Shown here piece by piece: positions 24,622 through 32,455 of a stretch of 33,848 nucleotides of DNA. The translations under genes and the position numbers were made by a program. The notes beneath the pieces are model-generated. The model saw nothing but the letters and a program-made list of their open reading frames with translations. It made no database searches and was not told where the DNA came from. This DNA is from Clostridia bacterium. GTDB taxonomy: Bacteria > Bacillota > Clostridia > Oscillospirales > Acutalibacteraceae. The stretch spans positions 1 to 33,848 of the forward strand of contig JAFSYM010000005.1 in assembly GCA_017450005.1 (NCBI GenBank), in the 5' to 3' direction. How positions within the stretch are numbered: the stretch's first letter is position 1; each line of letters opens with the position of its first letter.

Positions 24622-25767
24622 TTGAAATCCTTTGATATCAAAACGACCATTTATTTCGGTGAGAACGCGCTTGATCGGCTCGCCGAGTTGGATTGTGCGC
24701 GTGTGATGGTGGTCAGCGACCCGTTCGTTGTCAAAAGCGGTATGATCCGGCTGCTGACCGACCGCCTGCAGAAGCGCGGCATCGACCACAAGGTCTACGA
24801 CGACGTCGTGCCCGACCCGCCGATCGACAAGATCACGGCAGGCGTGCGCGCATTGCTGGAATACGACGCGGACTGCATTGTCGCCGTCGGCGGCGGCAGC
24901 GCAATCGATTCCGCCAAGGGCATCCGCGAAGTTGCGCGGCAGATGCATCCGGAACGCGCGGTGCGTCTGATCGCCGTGCCGACCACCAGCGGTACCGGCT
25001 CGGAAGTGACGAATTTCTCCGTCATCTCCGACCCGGAGCACAACGTCAAGCTCCCGCTTGTATCCGACACGCTGCTGCCGCAGGAGGCCATTCTTGACGT
25101 GGAATTGGTCAAGAGCGTGCCGCCCAAAATCACGGCGGACACGGGCATGGACGTGTTCACGCACGCGCTCGAATCGTATGTGAGCACCGACAACAACGAA
25201 TTCTCCGCAGCGCTCGCCGAAAAGTCCATCGAGATCTTCGGCGCGTTTATGCTGCGCTCCTATCTCGACGGCAACGACACGCACGCGCGGCAGAAAATGC
25301 ACGTCGCATCGTGCCTTGCCGGCATTGCGTTCAATGCAACCGGCCTTGGCATCAACCACTCCCTGGCGCACCAGCTCGGCGCGCAGTTCCACATCCCGCA
25401 CGGACGCGCCAATGCTATGCTTCTGCCTCTGGTCATCCAGTTCAACAGCGGCATTTCCAAGCACAGCCGCAGCCAGGCCGACTACCCCAAGCAGGTCAAA
25501 AAATACTGCAATATTGCCCAAATCTTAGGTTTGCGTAACTTCAACACCATCACCACCGTGCGCTCTCTCGTGAGCTGGGTGGAATACATGATGAAAGAGA
25601 TGGACATCCCCCTGTGCATTTCGGAGCTGGGCGTCTGCTCGCGCGAGGATTATTTCGCGCGCATCCCCGAAATGGCAGACGCCGCCATGCTGGACTCCTG
25701 CACACGCACCAACCCCAAGCGTCCCGAAAAGGAAGACCTTGAAAAAATACTGGTTGAAGCATGGTAA
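24622..25767 (+). CDS. Iron-containing alcohol dehydrogenase (PduQ/EutG/FucO-like)
   Basis: A 381-residue NAD(P)-dependent dehydrogenase of the iron-activated family that interconverts short aldehydes and alcohols. Nucleotide-binding GGGSAIDSAKG (90-100) and the conserved PTTSGTGSEVT (120-130) are present. The metal ligands are D177, H181, H246 and H260, with the same spacing as in FucO. Translation starts at TTG 24622: GAGGTG lies 5 nt upstream, and the nearby ATG (24604) meets TGA at once. A perfect consensus promoter with a weak TTG start suggests steady transcription with translation held down. It is followed at 20 nt by a lipoprotein gene. A role in disposing of fermentation or sugar-derived aldehydes is plausible; the substrate is unproven. 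Confidence 0.93.
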   Translation: MKSFDIKTTIYFGENALDRLAELDCARVMVVSDPFVVKSGMIRLLTDRLQKRGIDHKVYDDVVPDPPIDKITAGVRALLEYDADCIVAVGGGSAIDSAKGIREVARQMHPERAVRLIAVPTTSGTGSEVTNFSVISDPEHNVKLPLVSDTLLPQEAILDVELVKSVPPKITADTGMDVFTHALESYVSTDNNEFSAALAEKSIEIFGAFMLRSYLDGNDTHARQKMHVASCLAGIAFNATGLGINHSLAHQLGAQFHIPHGRANAMLLPLVIQFNSGISKHSRSQADYPKQVKKYCNIAQILGLRNFNTITTVRSLVSWVEYMMKEMDIPLCISELGVCSREDYFARIPEMADAAMLDSCTRTNPKRPEKEDLEKILVEAW

Positions 25768-25787
25768 GATAACAGGAGGATGATCGT

Positions 25788-26711
25788 ATGAAACGCATCT
25801 GCGCCCTCTCCCTTGCCCTCGCACTGCTGCTGTGTGCCGGATGCGGCACCACCGCGCAGCACACAAATGTGTCGACTGCCTCCGCTTCGGCGGAAACGTC
25901 GCAAATTCCAAGCGACAGTTCTACTGAGGCAGCATCTGCCCCTGCCGCCGGATTCACAATCGAGGACGTGGTGCGTGAAAACACCGTATCGAATCTGATC
26001 TCCGCCTACGGGAGCGTGCAGATGCTGCGGTACGAAAACGACACGCTGTATTCCGAAACATACTACTTCCTGCACGACGGCAAGCCTGTCTGGACACGCC
26101 GATCCGTCGATCCTGAAATCGGCGAGGATTTCTATTGTTTTATAGACGAAACCGGTTATTCCAAAGAGGACGATCATCTGCAATTCACCGTTTTTGTGGA
26201 CGAAGAAGACGACTCCGGCGAGGACTACTCGATCGACTTCGATATCTGTGAGCAGATGATGGACGGCGAGGTCGGCCGTATCGAAATCGCGGACGCGGAC
26301 ACATGGCAGTTTGAGATCGTAAACGACGAGCCGTCGTCCGACATCGTCTGCCGCTGCACGGTGACCAGGCAAACGCTCACACTCAAAACGATCGAGTGGA
26401 TCTACGGCTACAATGACAGCACATCGCGCATCGAGCTGCGTCACGGCAGCGACGTCAAGGCGCAGGATTTCGGCATGCTGCAGGCATTCGACAAGCCGAC
26501 GCGCACAGTTCGGTGCATCTGCGAGCTGCACGATGAAAACGGCAAGCCGATCACATCGGAACGCACGGTCGAGACCGCGTACAACGCCGAGCCGCTGTTT
26601 GCAAGCTCGAACGTTCTGAACCTGTATCTCGACAAAAACTATACCAAAGAGTACGTTTATCCCGGCGACGGCATCGACTATACCGTCTATGCCACGGACG
26701 CAATGGGATAA
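25788..26711 (+). CDS. Uncharacterised lipoprotein, 307 aa
   Basis: An exported lipoprotein of unknown function. The signal peptide MKRICALSLALALLLCAGC ends in a lipobox with Cys19 as the lipidated residue. A Ser/Thr/Ala-rich linker (about 20-55) follows, then a beta-rich domain with many acidic residues (VDEEDDSGEDYSIDFD). This part resembles small extracellular beta proteins of Clostridia, without a named family that I can recognise. AGGAGG lies 8 nt before the ATG. It sits between the alcohol dehydrogenase (20-nt gap) and a lipid kinase (15-nt gap), so it may be part of one long transcript. Confidence 0.86.
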   Translation: MKRICALSLALALLLCAGCGTTAQHTNVSTASASAETSQIPSDSSTEAASAPAAGFTIEDVVRENTVSNLISAYGSVQMLRYENDTLYSETYYFLHDGKPVWTRRSVDPEIGEDFYCFIDETGYSKEDDHLQFTVFVDEEDDSGEDYSIDFDICEQMMDGEVGRIEIADADTWQFEIVNDEPSSDIVCRCTVTRQTLTLKTIEWIYGYNDSTSRIELRHGSDVKAQDFGMLQAFDKPTRTVRCICELHDENGKPITSERTVETAYNAEPLFASSNVLNLYLDKNYTKEYVYPGDGIDYTVYATDAMG

Positions 26712-26726
26712 ACCGGGGGCACCATT

Positions 26727-27650
26727 ATGGAAAAGAAAAAAGCGCTGATTCTGGTCAATCCCCGTTCCGGTCGTATTGTACCGCGGCGCACCGCTTTCAG
26801 CTTCGGCAGCGATTTTCAGAATACGATCTATGAACCGTTTATCCGCCTGACGACCGGACCGCAGGACGCAACGGACGTTGCGGCACGGCTCGCGCCGAAG
26901 TTCGACGTGGTTGTCTGCCGCGGCGGCGACGGTACGCTCAGCGAGACGATCAACGGCGTGCTGCAAAGCGGCGCGGACGTACCGATCGGTTATATCCCCG
27001 GCGGCACCACCAACGACTTTGCCAAAAGCAACGACATCCCGATCGACGACATGGCCGCCATCCGGCTGATTCTCGAAAACGACCCTGTGCCGCAGGACGT
27101 AGGTCTGTTCGGCGAGTCGCGCTACTTCTGCTATACGGCCTGCTTCGGCCTGTTCACCAAATCGTCCTACGCGACGGATCAGCATATCAAAAACCGTTTC
27201 GGCTACGCGGCGTATCTCGCGGCCGGCGTACAGGAGCTGCGGCAGATCCGGCCGATTCCTTTGTGCGTCACGGTGGACGGCGAAACGATCGAGGGTGAGT
27301 TCATCTTCGGCTCCGTCACCAACGCCTATGCCGTCGGCGGCGGCGTGATGAAGTTCCCACGCGAGTGTGTCTCGTTCGACGACGGACTGATGGAGCTGGT
27401 GCTCGTGCGCAAGCCGAAGAATCCCGCCGAGCTGCTGCGGGTTTTCTCCGACGTGCAGAAAGGCATCTTTGACGATCAGACGATCGTCGTGCGCTCCGGC
27501 AAGGTATTCCTGTTCGATTTTCTCGGCGCTGAGATTCCGTGGTCGATCGACGGAGAATTCGGCGGCGAAACAGACGAAGTCGCCGTGCAGTGCATCCGGC
27601 ACGGCATACATATTTTTAAAAAGAATCAAACAACGGAGGAAACGCAATGA
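26727..27650 (+). CDS. Diacylglycerol/lipid kinase family protein
   Basis: A 307-residue kinase of the DagK/YegS family, which phosphorylates diacylglycerol or related lipids at the membrane and returns them to phospholipid synthesis. The N-terminus has the LVNPRSG motif (9-15). RGGDGTL (65-71) and PGGTTNDFA (91-99) are the nucleotide-binding signatures, and SIDGEF lies near the C-terminus as expected. GGGGG stands 8 nt before the ATG. The stop overlaps the thyA start by 4 bp. The nearby acyltransferase plsC supports a phospholipid role, but the lipid used is not shown. Confidence 0.92.
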   Translation: MEKKKALILVNPRSGRIVPRRTAFSFGSDFQNTIYEPFIRLTTGPQDATDVAARLAPKFDVVVCRGGDGTLSETINGVLQSGADVPIGYIPGGTTNDFAKSNDIPIDDMAAIRLILENDPVPQDVGLFGESRYFCYTACFGLFTKSSYATDQHIKNRFGYAAYLAAGVQELRQIRPIPLCVTVDGETIEGEFIFGSVTNAYAVGGGVMKFPRECVSFDDGLMELVLVRKPKNPAELLRVFSDVQKGIFDDQTIVVRSGKVFLFDFLGAEIPWSIDGEFGGETDEVAVQCIRHGIHIFKKNQTTEETQ

Positions 27651-28477
27651 GCTATGCAGATGAAGTCCTGATCCGCAATCTGCGCGACATTCTGGAACAC
27701 GGCGTCTCGGACGAGGACTGCAAAGTGCGTCCCGTCTGGGAGGACGGCACACCCGCGCACACGATCAAAACCTTTGCCATGGTCAACCGCTACGACCTGT
27801 CCAAAGAGTTCCCGATCACGACGCTGCGCCGCACGGCATTCAAGTCCGCAATCGACGAGCTGCTGTGGATCTGGCAGAAAAAGTCCAACGACATTCACCA
27901 GCTTCACTCGCATATCTGGGATGCGTGGGCGGACGAAAACGGCACCATCGGCAAGGCATACGGCTATCAGCTCTCCGTCAAGCACCACTACCCCGAAGGC
28001 GACTTCGACCAGGTGGATCGGGTGCTGTTCGACCTGAAAAACAATCCGCGCTCGCGCCGTATTCTGACCAACATCTACAACCACCACGACCTGTCCGAAA
28101 TGGGTCTGTATCCGTGCGCCTACAGCATGACCTTCAACGTGTCGGGCAACCGGCTCAACGCGATTCTGAACCAGCGTTCGCAGGACATGCTCGTCGCCAA
28201 CAACTGGAACGTGGTGCAGTATGCGGTTCTTGTGCACATGATGGCGCAGGTATCGGGACTGGAAGCGGGCGAGTTCGTCCACGTCGTCGCCGACGCGCAC
28301 ATCTATGACCGCCACATTCCGCTGGTCAAGGAGCTTTTAAAGGGCACGCCCTACCCCGCCCCGAAATTCATCATGGACAAGTCGATCACAAATTTCTATG
28401 ACTTCACGCCCGACAGCTTCCGGCTGGAAGGCTATCAATACAACGCATTTGATCACAAGATTCCGGTGGCGATTTAA
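27647..28477 (+). CDS. thyA: Thymidylate synthase
   Basis: A 276-residue enzyme that methylates dUMP to dTMP using methylene-tetrahydrofolate. The RTAFKSAIDELLWIWQ region, QRSQDMLVANNWN and the VHVVADAHIYDRHIP block are family signatures. The catalytic cysteine is C157 in LYPCAYS. The usual PCH is PCA here, as I recall for the divergent B. subtilis ThyA type rather than the E. coli one. GGAGG precedes the ATG, which overlaps the stop of the lipid kinase gene. folA follows after 4 nt and restores the dihydrofolate made by this enzyme, so the pair forms a functional unit. Confidence 0.96.
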   Translation: MSYADEVLIRNLRDILEHGVSDEDCKVRPVWEDGTPAHTIKTFAMVNRYDLSKEFPITTLRRTAFKSAIDELLWIWQKKSNDIHQLHSHIWDAWADENGTIGKAYGYQLSVKHHYPEGDFDQVDRVLFDLKNNPRSRRILTNIYNHHDLSEMGLYPCAYSMTFNVSGNRLNAILNQRSQDMLVANNWNVVQYAVLVHMMAQVSGLEAGEFVHVVADAHIYDRHIPLVKELLKGTPYPAPKFIMDKSITNFYDFTPDSFRLEGYQYNAFDHKIPVAI

Positions 28478-28481
28478 CGAT

Positions 28482-28973
28482 ATGAACCTGATTGCATCTG
28501 CGACCCTCGACTGGGGGATCGGTTACGGGAACGAGCTGCTGTACCGCGTATCGGCGGATATGGTGCAGTTCCGCAAAATGACGACCGGCGGCGTGGTCGT
28601 GATGGGCAGGAACACGTTTCTGTCCATGCCGAACCAAAAACCGCTGCCGAACCGTGTCAATATCGTGCTTTCGCGCGATCCGAGTTTTGCGCCCGACGGC
28701 GTGACGAGGGCGTGCGGTCTCAACGAACTGCTGCACCTGCTGCGCGGATATGACCACGAGCGTGTCTTCGTCATCGGCGGCGGCGCCGTTTACGGGGAAC
28801 TGCTCCCGTATTGCAACCGCGCCTATATCACGCGCTTTTATGCAAAAAAGCCGGCCGATACGTTCCTGCCGGATCTCGATGCGGCGGACGACTGGCGTCT
28901 GGCAAAGCGCAGCGTTCTGCATGAGCAGGACGGACTGTTCTATTCTTTTGATTTGTACGAAAGGAAGCATTAA
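28482..28973 (+). CDS. folA: Dihydrofolate reductase
   Basis: A 163-residue enzyme that reduces dihydrofolate to tetrahydrofolate with NADPH. It shows the standard N-terminal strand and Met20-type loop region (MNLIASATLDWGIGYGNELLY), VVVMGRNTF, the PLPNRVNIVLSR block, and VFVIGGGAVYGELL. ATG 28482 is chosen because the DHFR fold begins there, directly after the thyA stop; the frame extends upstream only as an overlap with thyA. The ribosome site (GGTGG) lies inside the end of thyA, which suggests coupling. The start codon of cmk follows 3 nt after its stop. Confidence 0.96.
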   Translation: MNLIASATLDWGIGYGNELLYRVSADMVQFRKMTTGGVVVMGRNTFLSMPNQKPLPNRVNIVLSRDPSFAPDGVTRACGLNELLHLLRGYDHERVFVIGGGAVYGELLPYCNRAYITRFYAKKPADTFLPDLDAADDWRLAKRSVLHEQDGLFYSFDLYERKH

Positions 28974-28976
28974 ACC

Positions 28977-29648
28977 ATGTCTGTTGTCAATATCGCGATC
29001 GACGGGCCTGCCGGTGCGGGCAAGAGTACGCTCTCCCGCCGTGCCGCCGCCGCACTGGGCTATATCTACGTCGATACCGGCGCACTCTACCGCGCAGTCG
29101 GACTTTATATGCTGCGTGCGGGCATCGACCCCAAAGACGCTGCGGCCGTAACCGGCGCGCTCGATCAGGTGCACGTATCGCTTCGCTTCATCGACGGCGA
29201 GCAGCGCGTCTTTCTCGGCGAGGAAGACGTCTCCTCCGAGATCCGTACGCCGGACGCGTCGATGGCCGCATCCGCTGTTTCCGCGCATCCGAGCGTGCGC
29301 GACTTTCTGTTTTCCCTGCAGCGCGACATTGCCGCCGCAAACTGCTGCATCATGGACGGCCGCGATATCGGCACAGTCGTACTGCCCAATGCCCGCGTCA
29401 AGGTCTTTCTGACCGCTTCGCCTGAAACGCGCGCCGCACGCCGCTGTAAGGAGCTGGAAGAAAAAGGCATGCCGACTCCGTTCGATGAGGTGCTTGCCGA
29501 CATCGTGCAGCGCGACTACAACGACTCGCACCGCGCCGTAGCGCCGCTGCGGCAGGCGGACGACGCCGTTTTACTCGACACATCCGATCTCAATTTTGCC
29601 CAGGCGCTCGATGCGCTCATGCAGATCATAAAGGAGAGAGTATCATGA
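28977..29648 (+). CDS. cmk: Cytidylate kinase
   Basis: A 223-residue nucleoside monophosphate kinase that turns CMP or dCMP into the diphosphate with ATP. The P-loop is GPAGAGKST near the N-terminus, followed by ALGYIYVDTGALYRAV, the CMP-binding DGRDIGTVV segment and the lid with ARRCKELEEKG. AAAGGAAG lies upstream of the ATG. The stop overlaps the plsC start by 4 bp. The order cmk, plsC, ispH-S1 is a known Clostridia arrangement, and cmk is often next to S1 genes in bacteria generally. Confidence 0.97.
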   Translation: MSVVNIAIDGPAGAGKSTLSRRAAAALGYIYVDTGALYRAVGLYMLRAGIDPKDAAAVTGALDQVHVSLRFIDGEQRVFLGEEDVSSEIRTPDASMAASAVSAHPSVRDFLFSLQRDIAAANCCIMDGRDIGTVVLPNARVKVFLTASPETRAARRCKELEEKGMPTPFDEVLADIVQRDYNDSHRAVAPLRQADDAVLLDTSDLNFAQALDALMQIIKERVS

Positions 29649-30286
29649 GTAAACCCTTTCACTACGATCCCGACAAAGAGAGCAAAGCCTATCCGATGAT
29701 CCGTCCGGTGATCCATTTTCTCGTCAAATTTGTTTTCCGCGAGCAGGTCATCGGTCTGGAGAATATCCCGCAGGAGGGCAATTTCATCGTCGCGTGCAAT
29801 CATATCACCGCAATCGACCCCGTTTTCATCGCGGAAAACTGTCCGCGTACCGTGCACTTCATGGCAAAGGTTTCGCTGTTTAAAAAGGCGTTTCCCCGCT
29901 GGCTGCTGACGACGATGAACGCGTTCCCCGTGGATCGCGGCCGTGTGGACATGAAGGCGATCCGCTATGCGCAGGCGCTGCTGGACCGCGGTCACGTGCT
30001 GGGCATTTTCCCCGAAGGCACGCGCTCCAAGACGGGCACGCCGCAGCGCGCAAAAGGCGGTGTTGCGATGATCGCCAACCAAACACACTCCAATATCCTG
30101 CCGGTGTGCATCTATTTCGACGGGAAACCGCACTTCCGCTCCCGCCTCACCATTCGCTACGGCGAAGTCATTCCGTATGAAGCGCTGGGTCTGGAGGATG
30201 ACGAGCACAACGCGCAGACACTGCGCGACGCCGCCGCATTCGTCATGGAGAAGATTACCGAGTTATGGCAAATGAAGCACGAATAA
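29645..30286 (+). CDS. plsC: 1-acyl-sn-glycerol-3-phosphate acyltransferase
   Basis: A 213-residue membrane-associated acyltransferase that adds the second fatty acid to lysophosphatidic acid, giving phosphatidic acid. Catalytic NHITAID (H53, D58) and the substrate motif FPEGTRS (122-128) are present. An N-terminal hydrophobic stretch (PVIHFLVKFVF) probably binds the membrane. Length is normal for short Firmicutes PlsC. The ATG overlaps the cmk stop, and ispH starts 22 nt before this gene's end, so the three are translationally linked. Confidence 0.96.
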   Translation: MSKPFHYDPDKESKAYPMIRPVIHFLVKFVFREQVIGLENIPQEGNFIVACNHITAIDPVFIAENCPRTVHFMAKVSLFKKAFPRWLLTTMNAFPVDRGRVDMKAIRYAQALLDRGHVLGIFPEGTRSKTGTPQRAKGGVAMIANQTHSNILPVCIYFDGKPHFRSRLTIRYGEVIPYEALGLEDDEHNAQTLRDAAAFVMEKITELWQMKHE

Positions 30287-32388
30287 CGCTGGCGAAAACG
30301 GCAGGCTTCTGCTTCGGCGTGGACAGAGCCGTGCGTATGACATACGATCTGGTCGCCGAAGGCAAGCGTGTGGCGACGCTCGGTCAGCTCATTCACAACC
30401 CGCAGGTGGTCGACGATCTGCATAGAAAAGGCGCGCGCACCATCTCGGAACCGGAGCAGGCGCAAAGCGGCGAGACAGTCGTCATCCGCGCGCACGGCGT
30501 CGCGCCGACTGTCGTGCAGAAACTGCAGCAAAGCGGTATAGAGTTTGTGGACGCTACCTGCCCGTTCGTGCGCAAGATTCACCGGATCGTGCAGTCGCCG
30601 TGCGACGCTGTATGGATCGCCGGAAACGCCACGCATCCCGAAGTGCAGGGCATTGTCGGGCACGCAAGTGCGCCCGCGACAGTCTTTCCAAACGCGGACG
30701 AATTGGAAAAAATGCTCGCGTCAAGTCTGGATTGTTCCGATAAGGAATTTATTTTTGTTGCACAGACCACTTTTTCCGTGGAAGAGTGGAAAAAGTGTAA
30801 AAAAATCATAAAAAAACACTGTACAAACGCGAAAATTTTTGATACAATATGTATTGCGACACAAGATCGCCAATCGGAGGCTGCCGCTTTGGCCGCAGAA
30901 TCCGACGCGATGGTCGTCATCGGCGGTCGCCGCAGCTCCAATACGGCCAAGCTCTTTGCCGTTTGCAGCGCGCACTGCCCCACTATTCTGATCGAGCAGG
31001 CCTCGGAATTGTCCGCCGCGGACTTCGTCGGCCGCTCGCGCATTGGTGTAACCGCAGGAGCCTCCACTCCTGCTGGCATTATAAAGGAGGTACTTAAAAC
31101 AATGTCCGAAATCGTGGAAACCAACGCAATCGAACTTGATGATGCCGCGCAAACGCCGGCTGCAGAGGAGGTGACAAAAGCCGAACCTGCGAAGTCAAGT
31201 GACGACGTGGAGTTTTCGGAGGCTCTGGAAGAATCGCTTAGAAGCATGAGCACCGACCAAAAGGTCAAGGGTGTTGTCATGGGCTTCTCCCCGACGGAGA
31301 TTCAGGTCGACATCGGCAGAAAGCATGCCGGTTTCGTCCCGCTTGACGAATACAGCAATGATCCCACAGCCGATCCGCAAAAGGAACTGAAGGTCGGCGA
31401 TGTGATCGATCTGATCATCATGAAGACCAACGACGCCGAAGGCACCGTCATGCTTTCCAAGAAGCGCTTTGACGCTGCACAGGCGTGGAGAGACATTATG
31501 GAAGCCGAGAACGAAGGCACCATCTTTGAGGGTATCGTGACCGATGTCATCAAGGGCGGCGTGCTCGTGCTGACCAAGGGTGTGCGCGTTTTTGTTCCGG
31601 CCAGCCTTGCGACCGAGTCCAGAAACCAGCCGCTTGAGGATCTGCTGCGCACAAAGGTGCGTCTGCGCATCATCGAGGTCAACAAGCAGCGCAAACGTGC
31701 TGTCGGCTCCATCAAGGCCGTGCTGCGCGAGGAGCGTCAGGAAAAGGCCGAGGCATTCTGGGCACAGGCCGAAGTCGGCCAGGTCTATCAGGGCACTGTC
31801 AAGTCCCTCACGTCCTATGGCGCATTTGTCGACATCGGCGGCGTGGACGGTATGGTACATATCACCGAAATGTCCTGGAAGCACATCAAGCATCCGTCCG
31901 AGGTATTCAGCGTCGGCGATGTGATCGAGGTATACATCAAGAAGCTCGACACCGAGAACAAGAAGATCTCGCTCGGCTACAAAAAGGCAGAGGACAATCC
32001 GTGGGAAATCCTGCGCCGTGACTATCCGGAAGGCTCCATCGTGGACGCAGAGGTCGTCGGCATGACAACGTTCGGTGCGTTCGCCCGTGTGATTCCCGGC
32101 ATCGACGGTCTGATCCATATCTCCCAGATCGCCAACCGCCGCATCGAGAAACCTGAGGACGAGCTGTCCATCGGCCAGACCGTCAAGGTCAAGATCACCG
32201 GCATCGACTTCGAGAAGAAGCGCGTCAGCCTGTCGATCCGCGCGCTGCTGGATCCGGTTCTGGATATCCCGGCTGCTGCTGCGGATGAAGAAGCAGAAGA
32301 AGAAGAAGCGCCTGTCGAAGAAGCCGCTCCCGCAGAGGATGCCGCTCCCGCTGAGGATGCTGCGCCTGCCGAGGACGCTGCAGAATAA
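30265..32388 (+). CDS. ispH: Fused HMBPP reductase (IspH) and four-domain S1 RNA-binding protein
   Basis: A 707-residue fusion. Residues 1-277 are 4-hydroxy-3-methylbut-2-enyl diphosphate reductase, the last step of the MEP isoprenoid pathway. Its iron-sulphur cysteines are C16, C99 and C196, with H44, H77, E126 (THPEVQG) and the QTTF and GASTP motifs. Residues 310-680 hold four S1 domains (starting near 330, 415, 500 and 590), which bind RNA as in ribosomal protein S1. The C-terminus is an acidic Ala/Pro tail of APAEDA repeats. IspH-S1 fusions are known in Clostridia. Near the join, AAAGGAGG at 31083 precedes an in-frame ATG at 31102 (residue 280), and a promoter-like site lies at 30820, so a separate 428-residue S1 protein may also be made. 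The start overlaps plsC by 22 nt. Confidence 0.95.
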   Translation: MANEARITLAKTAGFCFGVDRAVRMTYDLVAEGKRVATLGQLIHNPQVVDDLHRKGARTISEPEQAQSGETVVIRAHGVAPTVVQKLQQSGIEFVDATCPFVRKIHRIVQSPCDAVWIAGNATHPEVQGIVGHASAPATVFPNADELEKMLASSLDCSDKEFIFVAQTTFSVEEWKKCKKIIKKHCTNAKIFDTICIATQDRQSEAAALAAESDAMVVIGGRRSSNTAKLFAVCSAHCPTILIEQASELSAADFVGRSRIGVTAGASTPAGIIKEVLKTMSEIVETNAIELDDAAQTPAAEEVTKAEPAKSSDDVEFSEALEESLRSMSTDQKVKGVVMGFSPTEIQVDIGRKHAGFVPLDEYSNDPTADPQKELKVGDVIDLIIMKTNDAEGTVMLSKKRFDAAQAWRDIMEAENEGTIFEGIVTDVIKGGVLVLTKGVRVFVPASLATESRNQPLEDLLRTKVRLRIIEVNKQRKRAVGSIKAVLREERQEKAEAFWAQAEVGQVYQGTVKSLTSYGAFVDIGGVDGMVHITEMSWKHIKHPSEVFSVGDVIEVYIKKLDTENKKISLGYKKAEDNPWEILRRDYPEGSIVDAEVVGMTTFGAFARVIPGIDGLIHISQIANRRIEKPEDELSIGQTVKVKITGIDFEKKRVSLSIRALLDPVLDIPAAAADEEAEEEEAPVEEAAPAEDAAPAEDAAPAEDAAE
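30820..30848 (+). promoter_or_regulatory. Possible internal promoter within ispH part
   Basis: TGTACA (30820-30825), a 17-nt spacer and TACAAT (30843-30848) fall in a conspicuously AT-rich patch of an otherwise GC-rich gene. It would produce an mRNA starting about 250 nt before the internal ATG at 31102. The -35 box matches only 4 of 6 positions. Confidence 0.4.
31083..31104 (+). promoter_or_regulatory. Internal Shine-Dalgarno and ATG opening the S1 part
   Basis: AAAGGAGG (31083-31090), 11 nt, then ATG (31102-31104) in frame with the fusion. The site also encodes IKEV, which is a normal IspH C-terminal sequence, so the match could partly be chance. It is one of the best ribosome-binding sequences in the window. 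Confidence 0.55.
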
Positions 32389-32405
32389 TTAAAACAAAAC
32401 CAACG

Positions 32406-32442
32406 GTCGGCTGAGCAATATGTTTCAGCCGACTGTTTTTTT
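32406..32442 (+). terminator. Rho-independent terminator after ispH-S1
   Basis: GTCGGCTGA (32406-32414) pairs with TCAGCCGAC (32425-32433), followed by TGTTTTTTT. It ends the long kinase-to-S1 transcript. Confidence 0.9.
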
Positions 32443-32455
32443 AGAGGTCTGAATC

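Noticed and set aside
25650-27752. 700-codon open frame on the minus strand
   Set aside because: It lies antisense across parts of three well-supported plus-strand genes, has no ribosome site or recognisable domain, and its amino acid make-up is typical of a GC-rich shadow frame.
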